In this document: positions 34,433-45,112 of the stretch, one piece after another | Layout: each line of letters starts with the position of its first letter | Position numbering within the stretch: the first letter of the stretch is position 1 | Origin: Posidonia oceanica | Taxonomy: Eukaryota > Streptophyta > Magnoliopsida > Alismatales > Posidoniaceae | DNA length: 64,000 nt | Reading direction: 5' to 3' | Assembly: GCA_037176725.1 (NCBI GenBank) | Contig: JAZBRS010000075.1 | Coordinates: forward strand, 73,906,001-73,970,000 | Position numbers and translations under genes: made by a program | Notes under the pieces: generated by a model | Databases searched by the model: none | The model's input: the letters and a program-made list of their open reading frames with translations, nothing else | Told to the model about the DNA's origin: nothing

Positions 34433-36882
34433 AATGATAGCACTTGCAACATGCATGTGTTACTTTATAATTTCTTTGTAAGGATCACTCTAGGAGATTA
34501 ATTGTTGTATTGACATGGTGATCTTGCAATTTCCTGTTGAATATATTGGAAATTTGGAATGGAGTTCTAGAAATCTAGCACATAGTATATGAACTACGTC
34601 CTTTGAATTTATGTTGGTAACTAGCAAGAACGATGCAATAAAAAAGCCTAACTTGGGAAATGACAAAAAAGATGCACCAAAAAGAGCTGGATTTGGCTCT
34701 GTAGATTTTCTTTCTAGGACATGATTTGTTCCACAAATATGTTCGACAAAAAATCTCAACACAATGACATCAAGAAAACCACTTTCTTATTAGCTAAACT
34801 CATAATGCACACGAGGTTCATGTATTAAAAATGATAGCATAACACTATGGTTACTATCTGAAATTTAGTAGAAAGGAATAAATAATATAAATCTAGTGGA
34901 ATTTTCCCCTTCTTGCTATATTAAGTTTTAGTAGGGATGATATTAACCAACCCAAGCAACATTCAAATGCAATTTTCATATATTATGACTTATCTAAAGT
35001 TACTATTGGGATTAAACTCATAGACCAAGTTAGTATATTTGTATCTTATTAATTTCTTTATTTTTAACAAAAATCGGATATATGAATTATTGAAAGAAAT
35101 TTTTGAAGATAAGAATAATGAGTGACAAGTTGATTGTGTAACTTTTGATTTTGTTTGTTTTTCGATATCCTTACTACATGATGATCGCTTGAGTTAAGCT
35201 TTGTAAGCTTCTTCTGTTACTTCTCACATGGACAACCTTCTTTCAAAAAAAAAAACACAATGAATTTTTGTGCTTTTGCCATTTTTTTCTACAATTTATT
35301 TCAAGTCTTTTTATTGTGAACATCAATAAATAAGGTGTGTATTGCTCTAGAAACAAGATTTATAATCGTAGAGTACTAATTCCTTCTTTCACAAATCTTG
35401 CAGCATGGAATGTTAGCAACTAGATGAAAAGGATTTATCTATAATTGTTGTTGGACAATTATTAATTTCATGGTCTGCAATCACTTAGGCTAGTGGTGAA
35501 GTCTCTTTGTGGTTGTACGAGAGGTTGGGAGTTCGAATCCCACGGACATCAAATAAAAGAAAAAATAAAAAAAATGGTTAGATTAAAAAAAATATATATT
35601 ACTTTCATGATCTTATATATTAACAAGACTTAATAATTATCGTCATTTCAGATCTTTTAACTATAATTTGATTTTGATTTTTTTAATTTTGATTTTTGAT
35701 GATTACTACACAAGAGTTTCATGAATTATTTGATGCAGAAATAACCAATACAATTGATTTTGGTCGTGCTCTTCTAGAATCCTCTCAATCTCTTAATTAG
35801 TGTTCTTTGAATATGAAAGTCCATGATGCACTTGAATCTTAATTATTTAATGAACGAAAAAGTTTCCCTTGAAAGTAATCACTATAACGTGGATTTGGTC
35901 TCTAATGAGACAAAGGGTAGAAGACTAGAAATTGAAAACAATTACATATAATCCTAACATATGGGACAAGGGATGGTGGATGGGAAATTGGAAACAATTA
36001 CATATGATCTTAACCTATAGGAAACACCGAGACAAGAGTAGCGGATGTGAAATTGGAAACACTATAGATGATCCTAACCTGCAAAAGTTCTCGTCATTAT
36101 CAATCCATGGATTCCAAGTTATAAAGATAGTGTAATATACTTTGAATTACCTGGTCTCTTCTCTTTATCAATCCATGTGATTCCAAGTTATTGAAGTTTA
36201 TGTAGTGTATTTTGAAATTGCTTATATAATCTTCTTACATTTTGGAGTAATTGTTTGATGTTTTATTGCCCTTTAGGAACTGATAAAGACTATAGTGTAT
36301 TTGATATCTAATTCTTTTTCTTAGAAGGAAGAGTAAGGTTCTTACTTTGTTTAACACCAAAGTTGTGAATAACATGGGAATATAGTCTACTTCTTAGATA
36401 ACATTTAAAAACATCTCAATGTACCTTAACAAGATGTGTATTATTCACTTAGCATTGTTCTTATTTTTGTGGTGGAAATTTGGCTTCTCATCTGTCTTAT
36501 GTGCCTTCAAGAGTGTTTTCAGTTCCATGATTGGAGTTGTTTTCTTTGTAGACGTGTTCTGTTTTTTCTCTTTGTTACAACAAGTTTCAATCTTTTTTCC
36601 GATTTTTTTGAACTGTTGGGTTCCAAGTGGATTTTGATTAGATTGTTGCATGGATTCTGCACAGACTAATGTTGACTTTGTGTGAAAATGGTTAAACTTG
36701 TTACATTTTGGATTCTTAGACAACCATTTCAAAAAAAAGCTCCTCAATGCTTTATATAGTCTTGTTCTCATTGTCTCCTAAGATGCATATCACATGTGCA
36801 GCTAATTTTTACTGCATATTTTGCATGCCTTTATCTTTTTCCTTTATTCACAAAATATGCACTTTTTGGTTGTTTTGTGCAG
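34433..36882. other. Intergenic and intron-like DNA
   Basis: AT-rich. 35940-36080 has repeated GGAAATTGGAAACAATTACA phrases. The last few hundred bases are probably intron of the lipoyl synthase fragment. A SINE-like sequence sits at 35475-35580. No coding region is supported. Confidence 0.4.
35475..35580 (+). mobile_element. tRNA-derived SINE-like sequence
   Basis: TTAGGCTAGTGGTGAAG fits an RNA polymerase III A box. GGGAGTTCGAATCCC, about 45 bases later, fits a B box. An A-rich tail (AAATAAAAGAAAAAATAAAA) follows. The body after the B box is short, so it is either a truncated SINE or a tRNA-derived relic. No cloverleaf I could draw is good enough to call a tRNA gene. Confidence 0.5.
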
Positions 36883-38255
36883 AATCTCAAACCTGATATT
36901 ACGGTAGAATGTTTAACTTCTGATTTTAGAGGAGATTTGGATGCTGTTCGAGTTTGGTGCATTCTGGTTTAGATGTGTTTGCTCATAACATAGAGACTGT
37001 GAAACGTTTTCAAAGAGTTGTCCGAGACCCAAGAGCAGGGTGAGCATGACCTACTTTATTGTTTTGGCACTTGGAGCAAATTTGTTTTCTCTCTTCAATT
37101 ATTTTTTTTCAAATTAAAGAATTATAGACATTGTAATGGGGGAGCTAAATGTTCATTTTCTTGAACTTTGATAAACTAGTTTGATACCCAAAGTTCTAAA
37201 GGAAAACTTCATATAGACAACATTGTATAGTTATATAGTGTGAATTAAGGCAATATGGCTTTCTTTATTGAAACTTTACATCAGTATGCACAAGTTTTCT
37301 TGAACATGTTTAATGTACATTACTTTTTTCATTGGAAATAAACCATATTGTGTTTAAAAATAACCATATTTTAGTTGTCATAGTGATCATGAACATTCAA
37401 AGCTATAAAACATAGAATTTATGCAATAGATTTTAAAAATTCTTAATAACAAGTAATGATTATTTTAACGTCCAATTTGTTTTTTCTGGTGTTACATATG
37501 CAATCCTTGGCTTCAATTCAGTCTCTTGGAAAACCATGATCATTGTTGATTCAAATCGGGCTAGATATATATATTTGGTTGCACAACTGCAGATACAGCT
37601 ATATATACTTTACAATTAAATATTTGAAATGGCCACACGTTAGCTCATTTGCTTGAATGATTTTAGGTACCAGCAGAGCTTGTCTGTTTTGGAACATGCA
37701 AAGCTATGTAAAGAAGGTAAGATAACAAAATCTTCTATAATGTTGAGTCTTGGAGAATCAGATGATGAGGTGAAGGAAGCTATGGTTGATTTAAGGGCCA
37801 CTGGTGTTGATATTTTGACACTGGGACAATACTTACAGGTTAGTTAACATGAAATCTATCTAAGTGTGTGACCGAGGTACATAATCTACCTTTGCTTCCT
37901 TTTTTTCATTTTAATATGGGTGTTAAGGTCACTTGCAGCCAACTCCATTGCATCTGACAGTGAAGGAATATGTCACTCCTGAGAAGTTCGCTTTTTGGAA
38001 AGAATATGGAGAGTCACTTGGTTTTAGTTATGTCACCTGTGGTCCTCTGGTAATCCTTGAAGTTTGACCTTAAAATTGCAATAATCGGAGTTCTTTTTTT
38101 ATTTTGCAATACTTAGAGTTAGATTGTACCATCTGGTTTATAGTGCTAACCAGTCAATTCACTACCTTATCTCCATGTTGGTTTGTCAAGTTTGCTCCTC
38201 CTATAGGGCAGGAGAATTGTTTGTCCAAAACTTGGTGAGAAGAAAGCAAAACTAA
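36883..38255 (+). pseudogene. Plastid-type lipoyl synthase, 3' half with frameshift
   Basis: Lipoyl synthase is a radical-SAM enzyme that inserts sulfur into octanoyl groups on lipoate-dependent enzymes in plastids (LIP1p type) or mitochondria. The exons are 36883-37039 ([20 protein letters not shown]), 37667-37838 ([28 protein letters not shown]), 37939-38049 ([33 protein letters not shown]) and about 38191-38255 (CSSYRAGELFVQN, then a stop). The wording matches the plastid rather than the mitochondrial enzyme. A one-base deletion after GDLDAV shifts the first exon. The last exon has lost one base at its acceptor. The N-terminal half with the CX3CX2C iron-sulfur motif is absent. Introns are retained, so this is a genomic fragment and not a retrocopy. 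Confidence 0.88.
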
Positions 38256-38486
38256 AGTAGTTGGCCAGTTATATTACTGTGATGGTGCATCCATATATGA
38301 TACTTAAAGTGAATTGAGGATTGAATTTAAACAAAATATTGCTGTTGAATCTAAAAGCATAAAGAATCTAATGCAGGTGGAGCAAGCTGCCATTGTAATG
38401 CCCATGCTGCACTCTAGAAGCAACCACATACCAAGTAGCTCATTTGGTGATACATGACGAAGCAAAGGACAAGGTAAGCCTGTGAT

Positions 38487-38712
38487 TCGGGATGGATTCT
38501 GATTTCAAAAACTCCAACCGAAAGGGGAGAAGGACAAGGTAAAGTCTGGGCTTGGGAGGAAAAAAGACACGGAGAGCATCAGTGATATCCCAAGGCCTCC
38601 TCTGCGTGATGAGACACTTTCAAACATCACAAAGCAGAAAGTTGCCACTGCCAAACAATACGTAGAGAACCATTACAAGACTCAAATGAAATCTTTACAA
38701 GATCGAAAGGAG
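38487..38712 (+). pseudogene. NDR/tricorner-type AGC kinase, N-terminal exon fragment
   Basis: NDR kinases act with MOB proteins in cell polarity and growth. One frame encodes FQKLQPKGEKDKVKSGLGRK, then RDETLSNITKQKVATAKQYV and ENHYKTQMKSLQDRKE, matching the N-terminal MOB-binding region that precedes the kinase domain. The likely start (ATGGATTCTG at 38491) is separated from this frame by a small deletion. No kinase-domain exon follows in the next kilobases. It sits only about 230 bp after the lipoyl synthase stop, on the same strand, which is not expected for two normal genes. Confidence 0.82.
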
Positions 38713-41700
38713 ATGATGTTAAGTTATATCTTGTGCCATAAAATTCATCTTAAATTTCTATATGAACTATGAAGTATCATTATTTTCTCTTCTTCTAGAT
38801 TCTATGTCTATTTTGATGTCCCAACGAAATAGATAACAGTCTACTCAACAAGTGAACCAAAAGAGATTTATGATGAATAGATTTTTTATTTGAAATTATT
38901 TAATTCAGGATTTTGCATCCCTTACAACGCATGGGTCCTCGCTAGTTTGATCATATACAAGGTAAATATGGTGCCTGACATGTTTAGATGTTGAGGTTTA
39001 CGTTGTCAATGCACGTGATTTATCTCGAACATGTCTTGTTTGTTGGGAAAATACGTCAATAACATGAGCAACAATCAAACAACATAAAGAGAAAGGAAGA
39101 ACACAATAATAAAAATATACACGTAAACACAAAGATGTACGAAATTCGGTTATAATGGTTTATATCCTTGAGGTAGAGAGAGAGAGATTCTACCATATAA
39201 TGAGAATAATGATATAAGATGTAAAATCCAAAATCGTAGAAACTCCACTGTTAGAGAGCCGCTAACACCATTCTCTCTAATAAAGGTAATAAGGATTGAA
39301 GATTCAAGAAGATTAGATATTACGTCCTAATCCTAACACAAATATATATCTATACATAATATAAACAAATCCTTAATTGGATCTTTAATCGGATTCCATA
39401 CCAATGATTTATTAATTAATGGGTCACCCAATTAATGGGTCACCTTGGATCCACGTAAAACATGTGTCAGAAAACACAATCAGTTAAACGAATTACTCAA
39501 GTTCAAGGCATATCCTTAGGACTTTCTTATATATATTTTTTTACATAATATTTGATACAATCTCGTATTTTTTTCATCTTCCTGTGAACCCACAGAAAAA
39601 CTTTTGGGTTGTGCGAACCAAAAGGAACAATGACTTTGGGTTGTACAAACCAAGTAGATTTATTTTTTGTCCCATATTTTTCTATTATATTATCTTTTGA
39701 TCCATATGTTATTGTTTTATATGACTCTACAATACAATTGTCATATGACAAGTGGGTCTTTTTATAGCATAACTACGTCCTCGAGCCCGTGGTTTTAACT
39801 TTTTTGACAATAACACTCCCATTGACATCGGCTTTAATAGTACTAACAATAGATAATTCTACTGTTTACAGAAAAATAAATAAATGAATCGGCTTCATTC
39901 AAACCCATATCAACATTGCTCGTAAAAATGGATTAACTTCGTATAAAACACATTTCAACATCTCTATGCTTAATTAAAATGGGAGCAGATCATACGGAAG
40001 TACCTTGGCTTGTGCGAGATAAGGTTCTTTTGATTCGTAAGATTCAACAATTAGATCGAAAATCTAAATAGTTGGAAATTTAATCTAAATAGACTAACTA
40101 TGCTTAAATTTCAAGAATCAAAATCAAATGGTTTTGAGATAAATACTTTGTTTTATGAGTTAGAAGTCTCATAATGTAAGTGTTCTACACCTTTGTTTTT
40201 CAACTTCTATGATTATATTCCTTTCTTACGACTTACTGACTGCTCTTTCTTTGGAAACTTGTATTGCACAAATGAAATTGCACTACAACTGTTACCTTTA
40301 AAAAAACCATGACTAGTGCGACATGTCTTCGGTTTTTCTCCAGTGACATATGACTTCAACGCTTAATTTTGATGATGTGCACACTATACTTGCATTTTGG
40401 AACGCAAAGCCCATCATTTTGCAAGTCTGCAATCTTTATTTGTCTCAGAAAATAGACTTTTTCCATTAGATTAAAAGTCTTAATTTTCAACATAATTTGA
40501 TCTAACTAGCTTAATAAATTGGTCAAATTGTGAGAATATATTAAATAAAGTGGTACTTAAAGAATATTGTAACATAATTATGAAATGTGTTATATAACTA
40601 TATTCTATATCTAATGTTTCAACATAACAATCATACAAAAAATTTTATCGACTCTTGTTGTACACGAGAGATTTTCTCTATAGAAGTAGAGATAGTTGTT
40701 GTAAAAATTAAACAAATATTTCTACATTAAGAACATTCATGCGTGCAGCAATAGTAGGTAAGTCCCATCCGATTTATCATTTTCACGCTCCAATTCTTCT
40801 CGTACAAAGTTTTTGGTAAATTACATATGTTAAAGCAATGTGATGGTATACCATGCATATGACATTAATTTGTGAAATCGAATGGATTGAATCGATCAAT
40901 TATGAACTACAACAACCTGTTTATACACAGGTGAAATGAATTTGACGCTCCAACAGATTCCTGTCGTCTACTTACAGACTCATGACATCAGTTGTAACTA
41001 ATTATGCTCATTGATTTACATAGAAATTAATAAACACGAAAACTCAATATTCCCCTCAATTAGGAGCTTAGTGATCGATCTACACTCTAGAACCCCCAAC
41101 TTGTGCATGACAGCATGAGAGATCCGAGATCCACGTCAAGTCTATGAATGATCAAGGACGATGTCAGTAAATGTCTATCATGGTGAAGAGCTACATTTAT
41201 GTATATATGGTGTCTGCGTTTGAGCAAGTGGTTATGATGATATATAATTGTCTGCATGTAAATAAATACCAACAAGTGCAGTGCACGACAGTGCTGATTA
41301 ATACAATTGGCAGGTAACTGCAATAAAGTTAGGCACATAATTGAGTGCAGAAAAATAGATGAGCAACTTGGTCAACTGGGCTTTGATTGCTGTGTCCTAA
41401 TTTTGGCCTCATGCTAAGTTACTCAACCTATATTGTACTATTCTACTGTCTGGTTGATCAGCTGTCGTCGTCTGCAACAAATATGCATAGTTGAGAAAGA
41501 TGAATTTCTCAATAATTCAAGACTCCACTGGTGTTTGTAAGGCTTGTGCAAAGACAGCTCTATGGGTAAAAGAAGTGTTTGCGTTTAGGAGCAAAGACAG
41601 CTCTATGGTGTTTGTAAGGCTTGTGCAGATTAATCTTCAAAGTACTCCTGTATACAGATAAACAAATAATACCGTATCCAAATAACTATATGCTATACAA

Positions 41701-42295
41701 TTTTGGGACAGAGACTCTAGAATTATGTAATTAATCAGAAACAAGTAGGATTTAAGACATCTCAAAAAATATACTCGTATATCATAGTTGTTGGGCATTG
41801 CTAGTCTATATCGATATTTTTTCCCAGATTTTTTTTTTTTTTACACCACATATACAAGTCACCTAAAGCTACGATTTCTACAGCTATAACCAGACACATG
41901 TACAAACAAGCCTACGAAATTATGCATATGACTAGGATATGAGTACGGGACATGTCTGCGTGCAATTGTTTTAGTGTTCACACAATTATTTAAAAAACAA
42001 TTTGATGGTCCATGGTACGTTAACAGATTTCACCAATAAAATCGTAATCACATATAAACATATACACGTGGGAAGCTGTTGCCCACCGTTTGCAAAAAGA
42101 AAAAAAACGTGGGAAGCTGTTAATTAATTTAATCGCTTCTATGTATATTGCAACTTGTATTTACAATGGGGTATGCTTGATTATGGGTTAGCTTGTCATA
42201 TTGTGTCTGAATCGATACAATAATTAATGAGCTACAATCACTGACATGCATGATCTCGTATATATGAGATTTTGGTATTCAATAATATATATGGA
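38713..42295. other. Intergenic region with an LTR-like remnant
   Basis: From about 39046, TGTTGGGAAAATACGTCAAT, followed by an ACGAAATTCGGTTATAATGG phrase, resembles the start and the typical inner phrase of small plant copia/TRIM LTRs; its 3' end is not found. At 39967 a 30-codon ORF (ADHTEVPWLVRDKVLLIRK) looks protein-like but matches no family I recognise. 41528-41630 has a local duplication of GGTGTTTGTAAGGCTTGTGC and GCAAAGACAGCTCTATGG. The last five bases (ATGGA, 42291-42295) are the left target copy of the next element. Confidence 0.4.
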
Positions 42296-42799
42296 TGTTG
42301 AAATGTAGCTTGAATCCAAGGTGTTTGGCAACAAAGCATCAAGCGGACGCCCGGCCATACATCGGCCATCTCGTCTGAAGAGGGGTTTAAGACATCAATA
42401 CTTGAGCAAACGTCCACTACTCTTCTAGGAACGGTCAAAGCTTTCGTGGATGTCTGGGCGACTATTTTCACAGAGTTGGGATTTTCGTCTCGAAACGAAC
42501 GTCCAGTCGGACGTCCGTTATGACAGGCTACTTAAATAATGTAACCCATTTTAGAGTTTTATGAGTTACTCATTTTGTTGTAAACCTAGAGGGTGACGTG
42601 ACGGTTACTCCGTTCTCTCCCCTCACCCGTGTAACATCTTGAAGCGTAGTGAAACCTCCTCCTCGTCGCCATCCATGGACGTAGCTCTTTGTTGCGAACC
42701 ACGTAAATTCTTTTCTTTTCTTTTCTTTGTTGTGTGATTGATTGTTTGTGTGTTTATTTTTTCTCGATTTTCCGTATTCCATGTGCTTCCATCGCAACA
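42296..42799 (+). repeat. 5' LTR of the Tnt1-like element
   Basis: 504 bp, TG...CA. Compared with the 3' LTR it lacks about 116 bp in the middle, around the GGACGTCTGCC-type repeats. Confidence 0.88.
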
Positions 42800-42802
42800 A
42801 AC

Positions 42803-42815
42803 TGGTATCAGAGCC
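42803..42815 (+). other. Primer binding site (initiator tRNA-Met)
   Basis: TGGTATCAGAGCC three bases after the LTR is the standard plant copia primer site. Confidence 0.88.
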
Positions 42816-42852
42816 TCTCCATGTTTGTCTACAACCATTGATCGAGAGAAGA

Positions 42853-45060
42853 TGTCGTCACACAACATAAAAATCAAGAAGTTCACCAGGAAGAATAGTT
42901 TCAGCCTCTGGCAAATCAAGGTATGAACTCTATTAAAACAACAGGGCATATGGTCGCCACTATCGAAGACGAAGCCTGTTGGGGTTGATGAAGCCGAGTT
43001 GGCTATGCAAAAGGAGAAGGCACATTTCACGATCTTGCTCTATCTCGTTGATGAGGTCATCATCAAGCTCGTAGATAAAGAGTCTGCAGTCGGTCTATGG
43101 TTGAAGTTGGAAAGTTTATATATGACGAAGTTTTTAACCAACAAGTATTGCTTCTAAAGCAACGTTTATTTGCCCTTCGTATGAAAGAAGGTGCATCTTT
43201 GAAAGACCATCTGAATTAGTTAAATATATTACTAATGGAATTGAGAAACATCAACGTCAAGATAGAAGACGAAGATGCTACTCTACTTCTGTTAGTTTCT
43301 TTTCCTTCATCTTATGAGAATTTTGTTCAATCCTTCGTTGTCGGAAAGGATATGATTTCTCTGAAAGAGATCAGATCTAGTTTACATACACGAGAATTCC
43401 GTCAGATGGCATCAAATAGTGGTGTCGATAATTCTAGTTCATGACTTGTAGCAACGGGTTCTGACAAGGGTCGTGGACGTTTTGAGAGGAATTACAAAAA
43501 AGGCAAAAGAAGGTCGAAGTCTAAAGTTAGACATCCGAATCCAAGGGGCATATGCAACTACTGTAAAGAACCAGATTATTGGAAGGTTGATTGTCCCAAG
43601 AAGAAGTCAAAGGTCCTAGTTGCTGCTGTGGTACAGGATGATTCTTCATTTGAATCCAACATTGCCTTTACTATTTCTAATGTTCAGTATCCAATTGACA
43701 GTTGGGTATTGGATTCTGGTGCTTTACATCACATGTGCCCAAACAATGAATGGCTTTCAACCTATGAGAAGGTGGACGGTGGAAATGTTTCTATGATCGA
43801 TAATGTCGTTGGCAGATCAGTTGGTAGTGGTATCATTCAGATCAGAACACATGACAGTGTGGTTAGAACATTAACTAATGTACGGCACGTTCCAGAGTTG
43901 AATAAGAATTTATTATCCTTGATGGCATTGGATGGTAAGGGATGTAAATACAGTGGTGGAGGTGGAGCAATTCGGGTAACAAAAGGAACTTTGGTGGTCA
44001 TGAAGGGTATCAAGAAATGTCCCTTTTATATCCTCCAAGGTTCAACTATAGCAAGTTTTGCGGCAACAGTATCTCCATCAAAGCAGTCAGAATCAGATCA
44101 GACTAGGTTGTGGTAAATGTGGCTTGCGCATCTAAGTGAGAAGGGGATGTTAATTTTGAGCAAACAAGGTCTTCTGGGAGGCCACAAGGTAATAGACCTT
44201 GAATTATGTGAGCACTATGCTTTTTATAAACAACATCGAGTTCAGTTCTGTAAGACAATGCATTCAACAAAGGCAACGCTTAAATATATCCACGTCGATT
44301 GTTAGGGTCCCTCTCGTGTTTCATCTCTAGGAGGTTCGAGATACTTTCTGTGATAGATGATTACTCAAGGATGACTTTAGTATTCATGATGAAACACAAG
44401 AGTGAGGCATTCAAAGTCTTCAAGCAATGGAAGGTACTGGTGGAAAATCAAACAGAAAAGAAGATCTAGCGCCTTCGTACTGATAATGCTTTGAAGTTTT
44501 GTTCAAAAGAGTTCAATAAGTTCTACAAGAATGCAGGCATTACTAGGCACCGTACAGTCAGAGACACACCACAATAGAAAGGTGTAGCAGAACGGATGAA
44601 CAGAACACTGTTAGAGAAAGCTCGATGCATGATCTCTAATTCTGGATTGAAGAAACCTTTCTGACTAGAGACAGTTAACATGGCATGCTATTTGGTGAAT
44701 CGCAGCCCAGCAAGTGCCATCGACAATAAAACTCCTTTTGAGGTATGATTTGGAAATCCTGCCACTTATTCTAATCTTAGAATATTCGAATGTCCTGTTT
44801 ATTATCATGTTAGTGAGGGTAAGTTAGAGCTAAGGGCAAAGAAGGGTTTGTTTATAGGCTATGGTGTTAAGGTAAAAGGATATAGAATTTGGTATTCTTC
44901 TAAATGTAAAGTTATTCTTAGTAGAAGTGTAACTTTTAATGAAAATTTTATGCTTCACCCGAGTGTGGAGTCATTTCTTTCAGGAAGCAGTGATGGTGTA
45001 GTCAAACAAGTGGAGTTTGAAATAACTCTCAATCAGAAAGATGACAAAGATTTACCATAG
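42853..45060 (+). pseudogene. Tnt1-like Gag, protease and integrase, broken
   Basis: Gag begins at ATG 42853 (IKIKKFTRKNSFSLWQIKV) and is soon stopped; the frame resumes through 43235-43444. The zinc knuckle CNYCKEPDYWKVDC has D and Y where the family has G and the zinc-binding H, so it should not bind zinc normally. Protease motif: VLDSGALHHMCP (usual DSGASxH). Integrase: LAHLSEKGMLILSKQGLL, IDDYSRMTLVFMMKHK, RTDNALKFCS and KGVAERMNRTLLEKARCM, with stops between them. A conserved segment GLFIGYGVKVKGYRIW follows. At least six stops or frameshifts are visible. Confidence 0.85.
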
Positions 45061-45112
45061 AGCCATGAGCCAGAGACCAATACAGAATTTGAAGAGCATC
45101 AACAAGAATAAC

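Noticed and set aside
35475..35580. True tRNA gene
   Set aside because: A and B boxes are present but the acceptor and anticodon stems do not pair well, and an A-rich tail follows, so a SINE relic is more likely.
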